64,000 bases of DNA, taken from Meandrina meandrites (lineage: Eukaryota; Cnidaria; Anthozoa; Scleractinia; Meandrinidae). The notes under the pieces are model-generated. The model had not been told where the DNA came from. It did no database searches and saw only the letters and a list, made by a program, of their open reading frames with translations. The translations under genes were made by a program, and so were the position numbers. Where the stretch lies: contig OY855904.1 of assembly GCA_963693305.1 (NCBI GenBank), forward strand, positions 37,338,917 through 37,402,916, written 5' to 3'. Below are positions 60,930 to 64,000 of this stretch, one piece after another. The number at the start of each line of letters is the position of its first letter. Position 1 is the first letter of the stretch.

Positions 60930-62718
60930 TTAATAGTCAATATTAGGAAAGAGCCTCAAAAGCATTTCTTTAAAATGATCTTTCAAGTATTTGTACCCTG
61001 TTTCTTTGGGATTCAACAACTTGGTAGCCAGCTTGTCGCGAATTTCTGGAACTTCCTTATGAGCACGTGGGTAGGACAGAACAAAGTCTCTTCCCTTGTC
61101 TTGAAACCACCCCTCTTTGATGGCAAACCATTCAACTGTTATTCTGTCTGGCATGGAATCTGGGCGGGAATGTCTGGAGGTGTGATGGAGATCAAATCCA
61201 TGCTTGTAAACATTGCGTACATGCTCAAACAACTGGATATTCATGTTCACCTTCTGAAGCATTGCCACAGTTGTTTGCTTCTTGGCATACACCTTCAGGG
61301 GTTTCACAAGGCACATCTCAACAAATTCGTCAAGAGCAACACAGTGACCGCTAGCCCCCCCTTTCAGTGAAACAGCACAATTTTTGCGAAACATCTGTCG
61401 CAGTGCCAAGGGCCACAAAGCTGAAAAATTGACAATGTGCACAAAGGCCTCATCACGGTAATTCTTCTTATTAAGGGCAGCAAATATTGGAAGCAACTGC
61501 ATCCAACATGCTTCACGGACACTCCCCTGACAGTTTCGGACAGCTTCCTGATAAACCAGGAGGAGGGGACCATAGAAGAGGACAAAGTCACTGTAGTACT
61601 TGAAACTACAGTCTTTACTCATTTCTTGTTTCCAGTCTTTTAAACGCATTAAAAGCAATGTGTTCAGTTCCTGGTGGGTCTTCCAGCCAATCAGCCATGC
61701 AGTCAGCTGATGGAAAGAACTCACTCTTCTTGAATTCATGGAAGAAAGCCATTACAAGTCCAAAGAACATGTCTCTTAAAAACTCAAAGTTTCTCTCATA
61801 ATTCTCTTCCTTGAAAGCATGCTGAAAAGATTCTGGTGTCACTTTCAGTCTCTTTAATACATGTGATGCAATGTAATAAAAACCACCAGGTCCATATAGT
61901 GCTGCTATTGATTCCATACAGTATGCAATACAATGAAAGTCTCCAGGTGTCTCAGAAAATTTCCCAAATTCATCAGGACACCTTGTCTTTAAGCCTCTTG
62001 TTGTGACAGTTGTCTTAACATCGCCAATGGAAATCACAGTATCTCTGCCACCCATAACTTGTGGTGTTTCTCCACTAGTAGGCAATTTGTCATCCAGACA
62101 TGTTTCCATCTCTGAACACAGGGGATTGCTTGTTTCATCTGAAGAAACACCCAACAGTTCCTTTTTAAAAATTTGATTTAATGAATCAGTTTCACTGACC
62201 ACACGTGAAAGCAGTCCAACAATCTCTTCATTTTCCATGAACTGTGCAGCCTGCAAAGGTGAAGGGACGGTTCCAGGAAATGTACCAACTGGTCATGCTC
62301 CATACTTCAAAAGTAACTGAACCATATCACACCTCTTAGTTAGCACAGCAGTTAATAGGGGGGTTGCACCACTCCCTTCTAATGCATTGACTTCTGCACC
62401 ACTGGCTAATAAGCATTCAGTCAGTCTAATCAAATCTTTTTCCACAGTTAAATGAAGCACTGTTCTTTCATAGTCATCGCGGATACTTATCCACTTTCCT
62501 AGATTGGATTTGAGATACTGCACAGACTCGTTAAAAGACAGATTTGCTATACCAGCCTGCAATTCTTCAACAACTTTTGACATTGCTGATGCCTTTAATT
62601 TCGTCTGACTTTTAAAATTGCTCGATGTCAGAGCATTGGCAGGTTGAAATTCTTCATCAATGGTGTCAATAAACTGCCGCTCTGAATTAAACAGATGCTC
62701 CATCTGCTCTAAATCCCC
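60930..62718 (-). pseudogene. Broken ankyrin / DUF6589-like transposon protein
   Basis: Minus-strand frame from about 62718 to 60930, disabled twice. Residues near the start form ankyrin-type repeats (DDYERTVLHLTVEKD, LLASGAEVNALEGSGATPLL, MVQLLLKYGA). An in-frame TGA at 62293-62295 interrupts them, and the same frame continues with SPLQAAQFMENEEIVGLL. The next part (TTRGLKTRCPDE, TPGDFHCIAYCMESIAALYGP) runs to about 61640. There a single-base shift at an A-rich run moves the protein into the next frame (KDWKQEMSKDCSFKYYSDF). That frame continues to LLRLFPNIDY and a stop. The text KNYRDEAFVHIVNFSALWPLALR and HCVALDEFVEMCLVKPLKVYAK recalls DUF6589-type proteins that I associate with RecQ-bearing DNA transposons in corals. 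Upstream exons were not found. It converges with the OTU-RecQ gene, probably its former partner. Confidence 0.72.
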
Positions 62719-62729
62719 CTTACCAAATC

Positions 62730-62930
62730 TACATATATGTGACATATACGTGACATATCTTCCATTGCCACACATATATGTCACATATATGTACATACAT
62801 GTGACATATATGTAAGACGGTGCAGCTATTTCTACATATATGTTACATACATGTAAAACGGCAGTGATGAGAAACTGCATATATGTAACATATATAACTT
62901 TGAACATATGTGTGACATATATGTCTGCAG
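62730..62930. repeat. Satellite of the palindromic unit ACATATATGT
   Basis: About fifteen copies of ACATATATGT, GACATATATG and close variants, mostly 10-22 bp apart. The unit is its own reverse complement. One frame of the repeat reads as a YVTYM-type peptide repeat, which is an artefact. It lies directly upstream of the broken ankyrin ORF. Confidence 0.8.
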
Positions 62931-63000
62931 TCATGGGACACAATAATAAATATAACTGTATACATGGGTAAAATAGCCAACTGGTCTGCCTCCTGTTCAT

Positions 63001-63390
63001 TTGTAATATTTATTTCATTGTTTGTTTAATTGACCCTGAAAAGCCCCAATGGGGAGTGGTCAATTAAGATATACACTTTTTTATATACATAATTAACTAC
63101 TCCTGCCTGAACTCTTCTCAAAATTGCTGTTGAGTTCAGTGAACATTGTGTTGTGTTCACGCTTTTCTAACTTTCACTGTAAGTTCTTTAGGAATCAAGT
63201 TCAGGCTGTAAATTTTATACTGATTGTAAATTAATTTTCATTTTGTGATGGGCAAGAAACTCTTCTGAATTACAACACTCTTGCTCCTGAAGTCCATTCT
63301 TTAAATAACTAGGAAAAAATAAGCTATTTCCATGCAGACTGACAATTTGTATGGAAATAACTATACATGCTATTAAACTACCCTTGCATC
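63001..63390. other. AT-rich spacer
   Basis: No gene or delimitable repeat was seen. ATTGACC near 63030 and GGTCAATTAA near 63058 form a weak inverted pair. Confidence 0.45.
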
Positions 63391-63394
63391 AGGA

Positions 63395-63632
63395 GCGTGG
63401 TCAAAAGCGCGGTAAGCCTGGCAAAGCCTGGCCTGACCGGTCTTTCCGGGCTTTTTGCCGCGCTTGCCACAAAAGCGTGGCCTGGAAAAGCATGGTAACC
63501 GCGGCCAAGGCCAGGCTTTTGCGGCTTCCTTGTCCGCAAAAGCCTGGCTTTCGTGGCTACACCCCTCTATACCAGGATTGCCAAGAGACCGCGGCCTGGA
63601 AAAGCACGGTAAGCGCGGCCAAGCCTGGTCTT
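63395..63632 (+). repeat. GC-rich block of repeated AAAAGC-TGG modules
   Basis: Within AT-rich surroundings, GCGGCCTGGAAAAGCACGGT (near 63591) and CGTGGCCTGGAAAAGCATGG (near 63475) head two direct copies of about 40 bp. Shorter relatives (AAAAGCCTGGC, AAAAGCGCGGTAAGCCTGG) fill the rest. Open frames run through it by virtue of composition; no domain is recognisable. Confidence 0.7.
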
Positions 63633-63636
63633 TAAA

Positions 63637-64000
63637 GTCTCATGCCTATTTTTTCCTTGGCTTTCCTGCCATGGAAAACTTGGTCACAAAACCCCATTAC
63701 TCTTGGTCACGAAGAGCAAGCAAGAAATGCAGTTTATCTTATTTAATACGAAATCAACAAGTTAGCTGATTTATCTGCTTTATCCTTTTAACATTATTTT
63801 CAGACCTTGAAAGCAATGTCAGAAAAATGAGAAAGACATAAATTTGCATATTGCCAAAATAGGTGTTAATTTATTGCTCAGTAAAATTGTTTTATGGAAG
63901 TAGACTGTCACATCAATAATGCCATGTAAAAGTAAAGAACATGTCCAGTTTTTTTTTTTTTCACAAAAGTAATAAATTTAAGGTAATTATGAAAAATGGT
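63637..64000. other. Right edge, nothing recognised
   Basis: AT-rich sequence with a 14-nt T run at about 63948-63961. No feature supported. Confidence 0.5.

Noticed and set aside
62725..63000. N-terminal extension of the ankyrin ORF rich in YVTYM
   Set aside because: It is the translation of an ACATATATGT satellite, so it was not included in the gene.
63351..63769. Two overlapping frames of 94 and 104 codons over the GC-rich block
   Set aside because: Both arise from the repeat composition. No domain is recognisable and the two frames are equally open.

Overview
The window is nuclear DNA of an animal, most likely an anthozoan cnidarian such as a stony coral. The grounds are small exons split by GT-AG introns of 0.1-4.5 kb, an AT-rich background, long poly-G runs, and a dense load of short terminal-inverted-repeat (TIR) elements of types I associate with coral genomes. 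The species cannot be named from sequence alone. I saw no tRNA, rRNA, CRISPR array or operon.

Layout. 1-5.3 kb holds only repeats. From 5.3 to 39.2 kb lies a cluster of four secretory-pathway cyclophilin (peptidyl-prolyl isomerase, PPIB-like) genes. Gene 1 is on the minus strand (5299-14397) and is head to head with gene 2 (14845-24376) across a 447-bp shared promoter. Genes 3 (28453-34112) and 4 (35519-39200) follow in tandem on the plus strand. All share the same splice phases, including a 33-36-nt microexon. Facing gene 4 on the minus strand is an eight-exon gene (39911-47763) for a secreted GH116 glycosidase related to the non-lysosomal glucosylceramidase GBA2. 47.8-54.1 kb is a transposon graveyard with elements nested three deep. 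54.1-58.1 kb holds an apparently intact four-exon gene that fuses a vertnin-like OTU cysteine-protease domain, a C2H2 zinc finger and a RecQ-type helicase. Converging on it from the minus strand (60.9-62.7 kb) is a broken ankyrin/DUF6589-like transposon ORF with one in-frame stop and one frameshift. 62.7-64 kb ends in two unusual local repeats.

How the genes fit together. The cyclophilins would catalyse proline isomerisation on proteins folding in the ER. Gene 2 has an exact ER-stress element II (ATTGG-N-CCACG) 70 bp before its start codon, which suggests control by the unfolded-protein response. The GH116 enzyme would act on beta-glucosides or glucosylceramide-like substrates outside the cytosol. 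The OTU-zinc finger-RecQ gene and the ankyrin ORF look like the two protein genes of one large DNA transposon. The helicase half is open and the putative transposase half is dead. This pair, and the link to the vertebrate gene vertnin, is the most interesting item in the window.

Exon coordinates were derived by hand from reading frame, splice consensus and agreement between paralogues. Their summed lengths are divisible by three for all six genes. Family assignments rest on motif recognition, not on a database search.
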